DNA of 64,000 nucleotides from Cupriavidus pauculus (lineage in GTDB: Bacteria > Pseudomonadota > Gammaproteobacteria > Burkholderiales > Burkholderiaceae), in contig NZ_PJRP01000006.1 of the NCBI RefSeq assembly GCF_002858765.1, forward strand, positions 1 through 64,000, in the 5' to 3' direction. The notes under the pieces are model-generated. The model ran no database searches, had not been told where the DNA came from, and saw only the letters and a list, made by a program, of their open reading frames with translations. Of the stretch, positions 33,443 through 43,004 are shown piece after piece. Position 1 is the stretch's first letter; each line of letters begins with the position of its first letter. The position numbers and the translations under genes are program-made.

Positions 33443-34138
33443 TTAGCGCTTGCCGATCGTGAAAGCGATCTCGCCGACACCTTCCACGCCAGCCGTTACC
33501 GCATCGCCGGGGTTCAGCGTGCCCACGCCGGCCGGGGTGCCGGTGAAGATCAGGTCGCCGGGCTGCAGCGTCATGGCCTCGGAGATATAGGCGATGACAT
33601 CGGCCACCGACCAGATCAGTTCGGTCAGGTCGCCTTCCTGGCGCGTTTCTCCGTTGACCTTGAGCCAGATGGCGCCCTTGGCCGGATGGCCGATTGCCGA
33701 GGCCGGTTGCAGCGGGCCGCACGGACCCGACGCGTCGAACGACTTCGACCAGTCCCACGGGCGGCTCATCTTCTTGGCCACGTCCTGCAGGTCGCGGCGC
33801 GTCAGGTCGACGCCCACGCCGTAGCCCCACACCAGATCCAGCGCCTGCTCGGGCTTGACGTTGGCGCCGGCCTTGCCGATTGCCACCACCAGTTCGATCT
33901 CGTGATGCAGGTTTTCGGTCAGCGGCGGATACGGCACGGCGCCTTCGGCCGCCACCACGGCGTCAGCCGGCTTGGTGAAGAAGAACGGCGGTTCGCGGTC
34001 GGGGTCCTTGCCCATCTCGCGGGCGTGCGCGGCGTAGTTGCGACCCACGCAGAACACGCGGCGGATCGGAAAACGGGCCTGGCTGCCGGCAACGGCCACA
34101 CTGGCCTGCGGCGCGGGTTGGATCACGAAATCGGTCAT
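33443..34138 (-). CDS. Fumarylacetoacetate hydrolase family, likely fumarylpyruvate hydrolase
   Basis: A 231-residue FAH-domain enzyme. Metal and substrate residues are seen in FCVGRNYAAHAREMG, FFFTKPADAV, HHEIELVVAIGKAG (Glu-x-Glu), VDLTRRDLQ and IFTGTPAGVG. The short length and motifs match fumarylpyruvate hydrolases of the gentisate path (NagK type), which split fumarylpyruvate to fumarate and pyruvate. It lies directly after a VOC-family gene and is divergent from LysR, with an MFS carrier nearby. Gentisate 1,2-dioxygenase is not in the window, so the exact substrate stays open. Confidence 0.85.
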   Translation of the reverse strand: MTDFVIQPAPQASVAVAGSQARFPIRRVFCVGRNYAAHAREMGKDPDREPPFFFTKPADAVVAAEGAVPYPPLTENLHHEIELVVAIGKAGANVKPEQALDLVWGYGVGVDLTRRDLQDVAKKMSRPWDWSKSFDASGPCGPLQPASAIGHPAKGAIWLKVNGETRQEGDLTELIWSVADVIAYISEAMTLQPGDLIFTGTPAGVGTLNPGDAVTAGVEGVGEIAFTIGKR

Positions 34139-34183
34139 GTCTCGTTCTGTCTCTCTATATCAGTGGGGGAGGATTGCCCGGGG

Positions 34184-34606
34184 TTACTTCGCAAACACCT
34201 GGCTCAGGTCGCCAAACGCCTTGAATTCGAGCGCGTTGCCCGACGGGTCCAGGAAGAACATCGTGGCCTGTTCGCCAACCTGGCCCTTGAAGCGCACGTG
34301 CGGCTCGATCACGAACCGGGTGCCGGCGCCGCGCAGCTTGTCGGCCAGGCGTTCCCATTCGGCCATCGGCAGGATCGCGCCGAAATGGCGTACCGGTACG
34401 TCGTCGCCGTCCACGGCGCTGGTGGCACGGTGGCCGCATTCGTCCGGCGACAGATGCGCCACGACCTGGTGGCCGTAGAAGTTGAAATCGATCCAGGCGT
34501 CAGAACTGCGCCCTTCGGGGCAGCCCAGCAGGTCGCCATAAAACTGGCGTGCGGCGGCAAGGTCGTGAACCGGGAAGGCAAGGTGGAACAAGGGCGTGGC
34601 GCTCAT
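34184..34606 (-). CDS. VOC/glyoxalase-family protein
   Basis: A 140-residue vicinal-oxygen-chelate protein: opening [20 protein letters not shown], two beta-alpha-beta-beta-beta modules, and the C-terminal metal-type Glu in [16 protein letters not shown]. His8 (LFHLAF), a central His (VRHFGA) and the final Glu could bind metal. Such proteins act as dioxygenases, isomerases or glyoxalases. The stop of this gene lies 46 bp before the FAH gene, so the two form an operon in which a ring-cleavage-linked role is plausible. Confidence 0.82.
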   Translation of the reverse strand: MSATPLFHLAFPVHDLAAARQFYGDLLGCPEGRSSDAWIDFNFYGHQVVAHLSPDECGHRATSAVDGDDVPVRHFGAILPMAEWERLADKLRGAGTRFVIEPHVRFKGQVGEQATMFFLDPSGNALEFKAFGDLSQVFAK

Positions 34607-34699
34607 CGCAGTGACTCTTTTGCAGGGCGGTTGTGGAGTGTGTCGTTGATTGTAATCAGCAGAACTCGTAATATGAAACGAATCATTCTTTGCCTAAGT

Positions 34700-34714
34700 A
34701 TCGAAAATTTCGAT
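34700..34714. promoter_or_regulatory. Perfect LysR-type palindrome ATCGAAA-A-TTTCGAT
   Basis: 15-bp palindrome with the T-N11-A spacing of LysR boxes, directly before the probable TTG start at 34717 and 94 bp from the divergent VOC gene start. A weaker dyad TCGT-N8-ACGA lies at 34666-34681. Binding by the adjacent LysR is inferred. Confidence 0.65.
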
Positions 34715-34716
34715 GC

Positions 34717-35595
34717 TTGAATCGCCCCTTGCTACGCTATTTCAAGACCTTCCTCGTGGCCGCCGAGACCGGCTCCTTTTCCGCCGCCGGCACGCGACTT
34801 GGCCTGACGCAATCGGCCGTGAGCACCCAGATCCGCCGGCTGGAAGAGGATCTGGGCTGTACGCTGTTCGATCGCTCGGGTAAATCGGTGGCATTGAGCG
34901 ACGAAGGCCAGCAGATGCTGGGCGATGCCGCGCGGATCGTCGGGCTTTACGAATCGATGAAAGGTGCGCGCGCCCAGCGCGACATGGCGCCGCTGGACCT
35001 GGGCGCTGTCTCCACCGTGCAATCGAGCCTGCTGCCGCAGGCGATGCAGCGCTTCCGGGTGGCGCATCCGGACACCCATGTGAACATCGTGCCGGGCATG
35101 TCGACCCAGTTGCTGACCCAGGTGGATGCCCGGGAGCTTGATATCGCCGTGCTGGTGAAACCACGTCTGGGCATTCCGCCGGAACTGAAATGGGTGCCGC
35201 TGATCCACGAACGCTTTGTGGCCGTGGCGCCGCCCGACGCGCCGGACACCCTGAAGACGCTGCTGGAGACCGTGCCCTTCATCCGCTACAACCGCCATTC
35301 CACGGGCGGGCAGCTGGTGGATCGCTACCTGCGGCGCCACCGGCTGTGGGTGCGCGAAGGGATGGAGCTGGACGAGCCCGCCGTGATCCTGCAGATGGTG
35401 AGCGAGGGGCTGGGCTGCGCGATCATTCCGTCGGCGCTGGTGCCGCTGCGGCAGACCCCGCACATCAAGGAAGTGCCGATGCCGGGCCAGCCCTTGTATC
35501 GCGAGATCGGGGTGCTGGTGCGGCAGTCGGCGCTCAAGCGCGCGTCGGCTGCCGCCCTGATCGACGCGTTCGTGGCCGCGAGCCACGAACGCTGA
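34717..35595 (+). CDS. LysR-family regulator of the FAH/VOC genes
   Basis: A LysR protein of about 292 residues: MNRPLLRYFKTFLVAAETGS, HTH with LTQSAVSTQIRRLEEDLGCT and the linker LFDRSGKSVALSDEG, then the effector domain (VSTVQSSLLPQAMQRFRVAH onwards). No in-frame ATG or ribosome site is visible; I choose TTG 34717 because the palindrome at 34700-34714 would otherwise lie inside the coding region (TTG 34690 is the alternative). It is divergent from the VOC-FAH operon and followed after 19 bp by the convergent MFS gene. Confidence 0.85.
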   Translation: MNRPLLRYFKTFLVAAETGSFSAAGTRLGLTQSAVSTQIRRLEEDLGCTLFDRSGKSVALSDEGQQMLGDAARIVGLYESMKGARAQRDMAPLDLGAVSTVQSSLLPQAMQRFRVAHPDTHVNIVPGMSTQLLTQVDARELDIAVLVKPRLGIPPELKWVPLIHERFVAVAPPDAPDTLKTLLETVPFIRYNRHSTGGQLVDRYLRRHRLWVREGMELDEPAVILQMVSEGLGCAIIPSALVPLRQTPHIKEVPMPGQPLYREIGVLVRQSALKRASAAALIDAFVAASHER

Positions 35596-35614
35596 GAGAC
35601 CAAAAGGAAGTGTC

Positions 35615-36913
35615 TCAGGCCTGCGCCGGTTGCGGCGCGGCCTGCGTGGCCTGGCGGCGCACCATCAGTGCCAGCAGGGCGGCCACCAGGCAGGCGCTGC
35701 CGGCGACGTAGAGCGCCGGCGAGTACGTCAGCCACAGCGTGCGTGACAGCCCGGCGCCGAACGCCGCCGCGGCCGCGCCGATCTGGTGCGCAGCGAAGAT
35801 CCAGCCAAACACCATCGGGGCGCGCTCGCGGCCGAACGTGCTGCCGGCCAGCTTGATGGTGGGCGGCACCGTGGCGATCCAGTCGAGGCCATAGAACATG
35901 GCGAACACGGACAGGCCGTAGAGCGTGAACTCCGAGTGCGGCAGCCAGAACAGCGACAGGCCACGCAGCGCGTAGTACCAGAACAGGAGCTTGCGGCTGT
36001 CGTAGCGGTCCGACAGCCAGCCGGACATGATGGTGCCGACGAAGTCGAATGCGCCCATCATCGCCAGCGCCGAGGCGGCCGGTACGGCCGACATGCCGAA
36101 GTCCGCGCACAGCGAGATGAAGTGCGTCTGGATCAGCCCGTTGGTCGACAGCCCGCAGATAAAGAACGTGCCGGCCAGGATCCAGAACGTCTGCGTGCGT
36201 GCCGCGTCGCGCAGCACCACGAACGGACCCGCCCACGACATCGGGGCTGCCGGCACGGGCGCTGCGGCAACCGCCGTCGGCACCTCGCCATAGGGCGCCA
36301 GACCCACGTCGGATGGCCGGGCACGCATGAAGCCAAGCACCACCACCGCCAGCGCGCCGCATGCAGCCAGCACCGGCAGCACCGCCACGCGCCACCCCAT
36401 ATGCTCGATCAGCCAGGCCGCAACGGGCAGGAAGGCCAGTTGCCCAGTGGCCGAACTCGCGGTCAGCACGCCAATGACCAGCCCGCGCCGCGCGGTGAAC
36501 CAGCGATTGGCCACCAGCGCGGCCAGCACCATGGCCGTCAGCCCGGAGCCGACGCCGAGCATCAGCCCCCAGGCCACGAACAGCTGCCAGATCTGCGTGG
36601 ATACCGTGGCCAGTGCCATGCCGCCGGCAATCAGCGCCAGGGCCGCGCAGACCACATTGCGTACGCCGAAGCGCTCCATCAGGATGGCCGAGAACGGCGC
36701 CATCAGCCCGAACAGCGCAAAGCGGAACGCCAGGATCGACGACACCTGGTCGGTACTCCAGCCCATTTCGGCGGTCAGCGGTTTCAGGAAGGCGCCGGGC
36801 AGGCCGAGCGCGGCGGAAGTGGTCAGCATCACGCAGAACGTGATGGCCGCGACGATCCACGCGTAGTGGATGCCGCGCCGGTCCAGCCGGCTGGATAGGG
36901 CTTGCGCAAACAT
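35615..36913 (-). CDS. MFS transporter, oxalate/formate-antiporter or monocarboxylate type
   Basis: A 432-residue, 12-helix MFS protein. HYAWIVAAITFCVMLTTSAA and LGLPGAFLKPLTAEMGWSTD at the start, RFGVRNVVCAALAL after helix 2 and FDFVGTIMSGWLSDRYDSRK in the second half match the OFA/MCT-like group, which moves organic anions. GGAG precedes the ATG at 36913. It is 81 bp downstream of a TetR gene on the same strand, its likely regulator; the LysR-FAH cluster lies on the other side and could supply the substrate. Confidence 0.85.
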   Translation of the reverse strand: MFAQALSSRLDRRGIHYAWIVAAITFCVMLTTSAALGLPGAFLKPLTAEMGWSTDQVSSILAFRFALFGLMAPFSAILMERFGVRNVVCAALALIAGGMALATVSTQIWQLFVAWGLMLGVGSGLTAMVLAALVANRWFTARRGLVIGVLTASSATGQLAFLPVAAWLIEHMGWRVAVLPVLAACGALAVVVLGFMRARPSDVGLAPYGEVPTAVAAAPVPAAPMSWAGPFVVLRDAARTQTFWILAGTFFICGLSTNGLIQTHFISLCADFGMSAVPAASALAMMGAFDFVGTIMSGWLSDRYDSRKLLFWYYALRGLSLFWLPHSEFTLYGLSVFAMFYGLDWIATVPPTIKLAGSTFGRERAPMVFGWIFAAHQIGAAAAAFGAGLSRTLWLTYSPALYVAGSACLVAALLALMVRRQATQAAPQPAQA

Positions 36914-36994
36914 GGGGCTCCGTTGGGGGCGATGGTGTGTAAGAAGGGGCGGTGTTGGGGCGATTCGAGGCGTTGCGGGGCGATGTCCGGGCGA

Positions 36995-37621
36995 TCAGGC
37001 CGGGGCTACCTCGCTGGTATCCAGCAGCCAGGCGCGGGCGGCGTCCAGGATCTCGTCGGACAAGGCATCGCCTGCCGTGGCGCGTGCCAGCGTGATGGCG
37101 CCGACCAGCGTGGCCATTTCCAGCAGGGCGGTGCGGTGGGCGCGGTCGGCGTCGGCGGCAGTGCCACTGGCTGTCGCGTCCGGGGCAAGTGACTTCCAGG
37201 CGGCCAGCAACTGCCCGATGCCATCCAGAAACGCGCCGCGCACGGGCTTGCCGGCCGGCTCGCGCGCCACGTCGCCCACCAGCGCCGACGCCGGGCAGCC
37301 GTGCTCGGGTGCATCACGATGCACTTCGCTCAGGTACTGGTCCACCAGAAAGCGCCGGGCGGCGTGGCGATCGCCGCCAGCCTGCGTGATCCGCTGCTGC
37401 CAGCGCGCCGCCGAATCCGCAAAGGCCCGCGCGCAGCCCACCGCCGCCAGTTCGTCCTTCGACGAAAAATGACCGTAGAAACCGCCATGGGTCAGTCCAG
37501 CACCCGCCATGACCTGCGCCACGGTCACGCCGTGCAGGCCGTGCTGGCGGAACAGGCGTGCCGACGCCGCCTCGATAGCTGTCCTATGCTGATCGGCGAC
37601 TGCCCGTGATGCGCGTGCCAT
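36995..37621 (-). CDS. TetR-family transcriptional regulator
   Basis: A 208-residue TetR protein with HTH IEAASARLFRQHGLHGVTVA and MAGAGLTHGGFYGHFSSKDE, typical of the GFYGHF subgroup that often controls SDR and transporter genes and senses electrophiles. A cysteine in EHGCPASALVGDVARE could be a reactive sensor residue. It is divergent from an SDR gene (185-bp gap with a promoter) and precedes an MFS gene, so it probably controls both. Confidence 0.88.
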   Translation of the reverse strand: MARASRAVADQHRTAIEAASARLFRQHGLHGVTVAQVMAGAGLTHGGFYGHFSSKDELAAVGCARAFADSAARWQQRITQAGGDRHAARRFLVDQYLSEVHRDAPEHGCPASALVGDVAREPAGKPVRGAFLDGIGQLLAAWKSLAPDATASGTAADADRAHRTALLEMATLVGAITLARATAGDALSDEILDAARAWLLDTSEVAPA

Positions 37622-37657
37622 ATCGATCTCCCTATCGCAATTTCTTGAAAAACCAGC

Positions 37658-37686
37658 TTGACCCGAGTTTAGATGATGTCCATACT
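37658..37686 (+). promoter_or_regulatory. Sigma-70-like promoter of the SDR gene
   Basis: TTGACC (37658-37663), 17-bp spacer, CATACT (37681-37686): 5/6 and 4/6 matches. Repeated GATG words around it (AGATGATGTC at 37671-37680, TAGATGTCGT near 37696-37705) could be TetR contacts. Confidence 0.5.
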
Positions 37687-37806
37687 TTATTCAATAGATG
37701 TCGTTCATCATCCAAGCAAGGATGCTGGCGGCATCCGTGGCAGACGTTGAAATCGTTGAATCGTTAGAAGTTGAAACCCTTTCCTCACGCAAAAGGAGAA
37801 CCCGTC

Positions 37807-38571
37807 ATGTTCAAGCTGTTCGATATGTCCGGCCGCGTCGCGGTCGTTACCGGCTCCACCAAGGGCATGGGCCTGGAAATGGCGCGCGCCCTGGGCCAGG
37901 CCGGTGCTCGCGTAGTGGTGTCGGGCCGCGATGCCGCCGTATCCGACAAGGTCGCAGCCGGCCTGCGCGAGCAGGGCATCGATGCCACCGGCATTGCCTG
38001 CGACATCGTCAGCGTCGACAGCGTGCGCGCCTTTGCCGATCAGGTGCTGGCCAGGTTCGGCCGCGTCGACGCACTGGTGCTGAACGCGGCAGGCAGCACG
38101 GCAGTGGGTTCGATGCTGGGGCAGGGGCCGGAGCAGTTCGACGAGGTGATGGCCGGCAACGTGCGCGGCAATCTGGTGCTGGTGAACGCGCTGGCACCGC
38201 AGATGATCGAGCGCAAGGACGGTTCGATCATCTTCATGTCGAGCATTGCCGCGCGGCGCGGCTCCGCCATGCTGGCGCTGTACAGCATCTCGAAGGGCGC
38301 CACCGACCTGGCCATGCGCAACCTGGCGCAGACGCTGGGCCAGTACAACATCAACGTCAACAGCATCAACCCGGGCCCGGTACGTACCGACTTCTCGCGC
38401 GACGCGCTGTGGGGCGACCCCGAGCGCGAGAAGGCGCTGTCGGCCAATATCCCGATGCGCCGCATTGCCGAGGCCAGCGACGTGGCCGGTCTGGCGGTAC
38501 TGCTGGCATCGCCGGCAGGGCGCTATATCTCGGGTCAGACCATCGGCCTGGACGGCGGCGCCACGGCGTAA
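37807..38571 (+). CDS. Short-chain dehydrogenase/reductase (SDR)
   Basis: A 254-residue classical SDR: TGSTKGMG nucleotide motif, SGRDAAVSDKVAAG after beta-2 (Arg suggests NADP), NAAG in VLNAAGST, catalytic Ser in FMSSIAARRG, YSISKGA with Tyr and Lys, and the DGGATA end. AAGGAG lies eight bases before ATG 37807. This type includes FabG-like and 3-oxoacyl or alcohol dehydrogenases; substrate unknown. A strong terminator follows. Control by the divergent TetR gene is likely. Confidence 0.92.
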   Translation: MFKLFDMSGRVAVVTGSTKGMGLEMARALGQAGARVVVSGRDAAVSDKVAAGLREQGIDATGIACDIVSVDSVRAFADQVLARFGRVDALVLNAAGSTAVGSMLGQGPEQFDEVMAGNVRGNLVLVNALAPQMIERKDGSIIFMSSIAARRGSAMLALYSISKGATDLAMRNLAQTLGQYNINVNSINPGPVRTDFSRDALWGDPEREKALSANIPMRRIAEASDVAGLAVLLASPAGRYISGQTIGLDGGATA

Positions 38572-38598
38572 ATTTGCATCTTCCGGGCAGCGCACCAG

Positions 38599-38645
38599 CG
38601 CGCGGCCGACTGCATGAAAAGTGCAGTCGGGCCGCGCGTTTTTTG
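38599..38645 (+). terminator. Strong rho-independent terminator after SDR
   Basis: A stem of about 16 bp with one bulged G (left CGCGCGGCC-GACTGCA, right TGCAGTC-GGGCCGCGCG), loop TGAAAAG, then TTTTTT. Confidence 0.9.
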
Positions 38646-38789
38646 TGCGCGCGGCACTGGCGTTGTGCGCCGATCGCACTGCATTTGTGCGACATCAAAA
38701 AGCCAGCGAAATAGCGGGAAAAATGGCTTTATTCCTACGAATTGAAGCCGTTACAGCGGGCAATGAGACCCTCGATAACTAGGACGATC

Positions 38790-40733
38790 GTGACCGCATT
38801 CCTGACCCCTGCCACCCGGTTGATGTCCCGCCTGACCATCACGCGCAAGCTGGTGCTGCTGTCCGTACTGTTCCTGATCCCGCTGTGCGGGGCGATGTTC
38901 GCGGTGCTGAACCAGTCTGTACAGTCGATCCGCGATACGCAGGACGAGCAGCGCGGCCTCAAGCTCGTGGGTATGGCGCTGGACTTCATGCGCGAAACAC
39001 AGGTGCGCCGTGGCGCCGCCAATGGCGTGCTGCTTGGCAACACCAGTTTCCGGCCCACCTTCGAGGCTGCCGATGGCAAGGCCGCGCAGCATCTGGCCAG
39101 CCTGCTGGGCGAAACCGGCGCCATCGAATCGTTCGCCATCGTGCCCGATGTGCAGAAGCTGGACGAATCGTGGCAGCAGATCCGCAAGCTCGGCCTCGAC
39201 ACGCCGGCCGCGCCGCTGTTCGAGCGCCATACGGCGTTGGTCAAGCAGACGCGCCTGTTCATTGGCGACGTGGCCGACCATTCGTCGCTGGCCCTGGATC
39301 CGGAGGCCGGCTCCTACTACCTGATCAACCTGACCGTGGGTCCGATGCCCAAGCTGGCCGAAGTGAGCGCGCTGGCGCGTGGGCGCGGCGCCGGCATCAT
39401 CGCGCAGGGCGGCTATTCCGACGCCGCGCAGCAGGCCGACCAGGCCGCGCTGGCCGACCAGATCCTGGACGGGTTGGAGGCTGCCCGCCGCGACATGGCG
39501 CGCGTGGAGCGCGCCGCGCCGCAGTATCAAGACCGGGTGGGCGCGGCGATGAAGCAGCTGGCAGCGGTGGACAACTTCTATCGCACGCTCAAGGTCAGCA
39601 TGCTGGGATCGGCCGGCATCACGATCGATGCCAAGTCGTACTTTGCCGAGGGCACGGCCGCGATCGAGGCCGTGTCGGCGGTCAGCCGCGAATTCACGGC
39701 TCTGGCGGGCGCCATGCTGGCGCAGCGCGTGGCCGCCGAGCAGCGCAAGCTGGCCGCGCTGGCAGCCATTGCGCTGCTGACCGTGGGCGGCGCGCTTTAC
39801 CTGTTCGCCGGTTTCAGCCGTGGCATGCGCGACGATGTGCGCGATGTGGCCGACCTGGTGGCGCGCATCAACGACGGCGACCTGGCCGTGCGGATCGAAG
39901 CGCGGGGGCGGGACGAACTCAGCGACGTCAAGCGCCACCTGATGACGCTGGTGGAGGCCTGGCGCGGCATCATCGGCGATACCCGCGACAGCGCGCAGAA
40001 CGTGCTGGTGGCGGCCGGACAGATCGCGCAAGGCAATGCCGACCTGTCGCAACGGACCGAAGCGCAGGCGTCGTCGCTGGAGCAGACCGCGGCCAGCATG
40101 GAGGAACTGACGTCTATCGTGCAGCAGAACGCCGGCAACGCCAGCCAGGCCAGTTCGCTGGCGGCCGAGGCTGCCGGCATTGCCGTTGCGGGCGGCGAGT
40201 CGGTGGGCCGCATGCGCCAGACCATGAGCGAGATCGAGGCCGATTCGCGCCGGATCGTCGACATCATCGCCGTGATCGACAGCATTGCGTTCCAGACCAA
40301 TATCCTGGCCCTCAACGCGGCCGTGGAGGCCGCGCGTGCCGGCGAGGCGGGACGGGGCTTTGCGGTGGTGGCGGGCGAAGTGCGCACGCTGGCCCAGCGC
40401 GCCGCCAATTCGGCCAAGGAAATCCGTACGCTGATTTCGCAATCGGCAGGCCGGGTCGCCGATGGCACGGCGCTGGCCGTCGACACCGCCACCACCATGA
40501 GCGAAGTGGTGACGGCGGTGCAGCGCGTGACGACGATGATGGACGAGATCAGCCGCGCATCGCACGAGCAAAGCGGCGGCATTGCGCAGGTGAATCAGGC
40601 GGTGACGCAGATGGACCAGGTCACCCAGCAGAACGCTGCGCTGGTGGAAGAGGCCGCCGCGGCGGCCCGGGCCCTGCAGGAGCAGGCCGAGCGGATGGAG
40701 CAGGCGGTGAGCGTGTTCCGGTTGGCGGCCTAG
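38790..40733 (+). CDS. Methyl-accepting chemotaxis protein
   Basis: A chemoreceptor of about 647 residues. The first helix is at [21 protein letters not shown] periplasmic domain of about 280 residues follows, with a nitrate-sensor-like stretch [18 protein letters not shown]2 is at [20 protein letters not shown], then HAMP ([19 protein letters not shown]), and the signalling hairpin carries [20 protein letters not shown]. The C-terminus lacks an NWETF-type tether for CheR/CheB. I choose GTG 38790, which has AGGA five bases upstream; ATG 38763 and 38823 lack ribosome sites. Monocistronic. Confidence 0.88.
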   Translation: MTAFLTPATRLMSRLTITRKLVLLSVLFLIPLCGAMFAVLNQSVQSIRDTQDEQRGLKLVGMALDFMRETQVRRGAANGVLLGNTSFRPTFEAADGKAAQHLASLLGETGAIESFAIVPDVQKLDESWQQIRKLGLDTPAAPLFERHTALVKQTRLFIGDVADHSSLALDPEAGSYYLINLTVGPMPKLAEVSALARGRGAGIIAQGGYSDAAQQADQAALADQILDGLEAARRDMARVERAAPQYQDRVGAAMKQLAAVDNFYRTLKVSMLGSAGITIDAKSYFAEGTAAIEAVSAVSREFTALAGAMLAQRVAAEQRKLAALAAIALLTVGGALYLFAGFSRGMRDDVRDVADLVARINDGDLAVRIEARGRDELSDVKRHLMTLVEAWRGIIGDTRDSAQNVLVAAGQIAQGNADLSQRTEAQASSLEQTAASMEELTSIVQQNAGNASQASSLAAEAAGIAVAGGESVGRMRQTMSEIEADSRRIVDIIAVIDSIAFQTNILALNAAVEAARAGEAGRGFAVVAGEVRTLAQRAANSAKEIRTLISQSAGRVADGTALAVDTATTMSEVVTAVQRVTTMMDEISRASHEQSGGIAQVNQAVTQMDQVTQQNAALVEEAAAAARALQEQAERMEQAVSVFRLAA

Positions 40734-40791
40734 GCTGCAAGGACTGCGGCGGCGAAGGCTTAGGCGGTAAAGACCCAGGCGGTAAAGAAGC

Positions 40792-40816
40792 GCGCCCGCT
40801 TCGCAGCGGGCGCTTT
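40792..40816 (+). terminator. Terminator between chemoreceptor and BON-domain gene
   Basis: GCGCCCGCT (40792-40800), loop TCGC, AGCGGGCGC (40805-40813), TTT. Just before it the 14-mer AGGCGGTAAAGA-N2 is repeated twice. Confidence 0.7.
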
Positions 40817-40848
40817 CCTGCACGATCAGGTCGGACTTGCCGCCGGCC

Positions 40849-42186
40849 TTACGAGCCGTTGAAGCCTCCGGCGCCGGTCACGGCGGCATCCACATCCTGC
40901 CGTTGCACGCGGATATTATTTTCCACTTCGATCACGCCGAAGGTGTTGTCGGCCAGGTCCTCGATATCGTATTTCTGGCCGCGCGTGTGCACGGTGCCGC
41001 CCAGCGTGACCTTGCCCTTGTCGACGTCCACCGATACTTCGCGCACGTCGATGCCCGTGGTGAAGGTCAGCCGTTCGCAGATCTCGTCGCGGATGCGGTC
41101 GTCGGTGCGCGTGTAGCCGCGCGGGCCGGCGCGCTTTTCCATGGCGCCGGGGCCGAACCAGTCGCTGACCGCCTGGCCGATGCGGTGGCCAAGGTTGTAG
41201 AGCGCGCCATGTTCGTCTTCGCGGTTCTCGTCGTGCTCGCGCCAGTCTTCGTGCTGCCCTTCGCGCTGCCCGTCGCGCCAGCGGCCGCCCGACTCGCGTC
41301 CTGATGGCGAATAGCCCAACTCCTCGTCATAGCCGCTGAAGCCCTGGCCGCCGCCCATATAGTCGCGCCCGTAGCGCTGCGCGTGGTAGGGCGGACGGCT
41401 TTCGCCCCATTCGTCGCGCGGTTCCGTCCAGTAGCGGGTATCGCTGCGCAGATCGTTGAAGTAGGCGGTGTGGCCGCTGCCTTGACCGCCGCGCTGATTG
41501 TCGCCCTGACGACTGGCTTGACCCCGATATGCCGGGGCGCGCCGTTCCGCGTCGCGCAACCAGGCCTGGTCTGCGTTGCCAAAGCCGTGCTCGTCGCGAT
41601 ATCCGCCTGATCCTCTGTCGCCCATGCCGGTAGTGCCGGCGTAGCGGCCTTGCTGGCTACCCCGCCAGTCGTCGCGCTGGCCGTAGCCGCCCGATTCATC
41701 CCGGCCGCCATATCCGGTTGCCGAGCGATGCTGGCTGAAGTCGCGGCTGAACTCGCCCTGTCGGCGCTGCACGCCGTAGTCGGCGCGACGGCGTTCGTCG
41801 CCCGGGTCACCGTAGTCGCCATACTCGCTGGCGTACTGGCGGCTGCGATATTGCTCTCTCTGGCGCCAGTCCTGATCGTCGTCCGGAGACGTGCCATAGC
41901 CGCCGTTCAGCCCGTATTGCAGGTCGCTGCCCTGATCGTCGCTGCCGCGATAGCCCGATGGCGCGGGCCCGCCCTCGCTCAACTGACCCGGCGTCAGCCG
42001 CTGGCGGCGCCGCGCGTCGTCCCAACTGTCACCGAACGACTCGGGCTGCCAGTCCTGATCTTGCATGCGTGAGCCGCGCTCATCGTCCCAGGGATCGCCA
42101 AGGTCGTCATCGCGTCTGTTGTCGTCGGCGCGGTCGGCTCGCCAGGGGGTGTTCCGGCGATTGCGCTCGCTGTAGTAGTCGCCCAT
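40849..42186 (-). CDS. BON-domain protein with long disordered N-terminus
   Basis: A 445-residue protein starting at ATG 42186 with AGGAG seven bases upstream. Residues 1 to about 330 are low-complexity, rich in Arg, Asp, Gly, Gln and Tyr, with many Gly-Tyr and Asp-Arg pairs, and look intrinsically disordered. The C-terminal segment has DWFGPGAMEKRAGPRGYTRT and one BON domain (about 360-430; VSVDVDKGKVTLGGTVHTRG). BON domains bind phospholipids and protect the envelope, for example OsmY. No signal peptide, so a cytoplasmic or condensate-forming stress protein is possible. Known family: BON plus SWFG-type segments in Burkholderiales. Confidence 0.85.
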   Translation of the reverse strand: MGDYYSERNRRNTPWRADRADDNRRDDDLGDPWDDERGSRMQDQDWQPESFGDSWDDARRRQRLTPGQLSEGGPAPSGYRGSDDQGSDLQYGLNGGYGTSPDDDQDWRQREQYRSRQYASEYGDYGDPGDERRRADYGVQRRQGEFSRDFSQHRSATGYGGRDESGGYGQRDDWRGSQQGRYAGTTGMGDRGSGGYRDEHGFGNADQAWLRDAERRAPAYRGQASRQGDNQRGGQGSGHTAYFNDLRSDTRYWTEPRDEWGESRPPYHAQRYGRDYMGGGQGFSGYDEELGYSPSGRESGGRWRDGQREGQHEDWREHDENREDEHGALYNLGHRIGQAVSDWFGPGAMEKRAGPRGYTRTDDRIRDEICERLTFTTGIDVREVSVDVDKGKVTLGGTVHTRGQKYDIEDLADNTFGVIEVENNIRVQRQDVDAAVTGAGGFNGS

Positions 42187-42408
42187 CTTGCGCTCCTGAA
42201 AGTTGCGGGATCGCCATGCGTGCAATGCGGCATGCCGCGTCGCGCCGCTGGCCATTCCAGGAGTCTGGCAAGTTTCGTACCGTCGCCCGTGAGCCTTGTG
42301 CAGGCTGGCGTGGCGGGCGTCAGCACCCGCTGTGGGCGGTGCCGTTCCCATGCAAGCGTTGCGAGGCTGCATGTAAAGACTGCACGCCGGGTCCGGGTGC
42401 GCAGCGGA

Positions 42409-42780
42409 TCACCGCGCGTTCACTCGGCGGATGTTCGCGGCAGCCGGCGAAACAATTGCGGCGGCCGAGGCTGGTGTCTGGGGAGCGGGCGCCGGTTCGG
42501 CCGGTGCGGCACGGGGCTCCCGGACCGGCACGATGCCCTCTACCGCGTAGAACACGTGGCTGTTCGCGTAGTCGGTGGCCACGGCTTCCAGAAAATTGGG
42601 AGCCGGGCGCGGTGCGGCCGGCGCGGGCAGCGCCTTGTCGGCATGGGCGGCGGTATGGAAGCAGAGCAGCAGCACGCGCAGCAGCAGGATGAAGCCGCGA
42701 ATCCGGTAGCGGATGACGCGGGCTTGGCTCGGGCGAGGCAGCGCGACGACGCCCGGCCGCAACAGTGGCGGAATCAACAT
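42409..42780 (-). CDS. Small secreted or membrane-anchored protein, unknown
   Basis: A 123-residue frame from ATG 42780 with GGAGAA a few bases upstream. The N-terminal 45 residues hold a basic segment and a hydrophobic helix (GFILLLRVLLLCFHTAAHA), either a late signal peptide with cleavage after AHA or an anchor. The rest is Pro/Ala-rich, with FLEAVATDYANSHVFYAVEG in the middle and APAEPAPAPQTPASAAA near the end. I do not recognise a family. It lies 222 bp before the BON gene on the same strand. Confidence 0.5.
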   Translation of the reverse strand: MLIPPLLRPGVVALPRPSQARVIRYRIRGFILLLRVLLLCFHTAAHADKALPAPAAPRPAPNFLEAVATDYANSHVFYAVEGIVPVREPRAAPAEPAPAPQTPASAAAIVSPAAANIRRVNAR

Positions 42781-42942
42781 GGCAGTTCTCCGGGAAAGGA
42801 GCAAATCGCTCCGGATCAGGGTCGAGACGCGGCGCCGCGCTCGATACGTCTGATTGCAGGGAACATGCCATCGGGATAGGCGAACCGGGCGCGTGGCGCC
42901 CGTCACATCTGGAGGATAAAACTGGACGAATTGCTATTTCTT

Positions 42943-43003
42943 CCCAACACCTTGGTTGGGATGCGTTGGGCAAATGCCAACTACCTCGATGCCAACTACC
43001 TTG
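42943..43003. repeat. Small direct and inverted repeats before the secreted-protein gene
   Basis: CCCAAC-N6-GTTGGG (42943-42960), two copies of TGCCAACTACC (about 42976-42997) and two ACCTTGGTT words. No T-run, so terminator use for the cupin gene is doubtful. Function unknown. Confidence 0.3.
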
Positions 43004-43004
43004 G

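Noticed and set aside
34655-34690. Possible Fur box before LysR
   Set aside because: The AT-rich words do not match GATAATGATAATCATTATC beyond chance, and no iron genes are near.
38751-40823. 690-codon minus-strand frame
   Set aside because: Mirror of the chemoreceptor gene; no ribosome site or domain.
42220-42879. Frame opposite the small secreted-protein gene
   Set aside because: The minus-strand gene has a ribosome site and signal-like helix; the plus-strand frame has neither.
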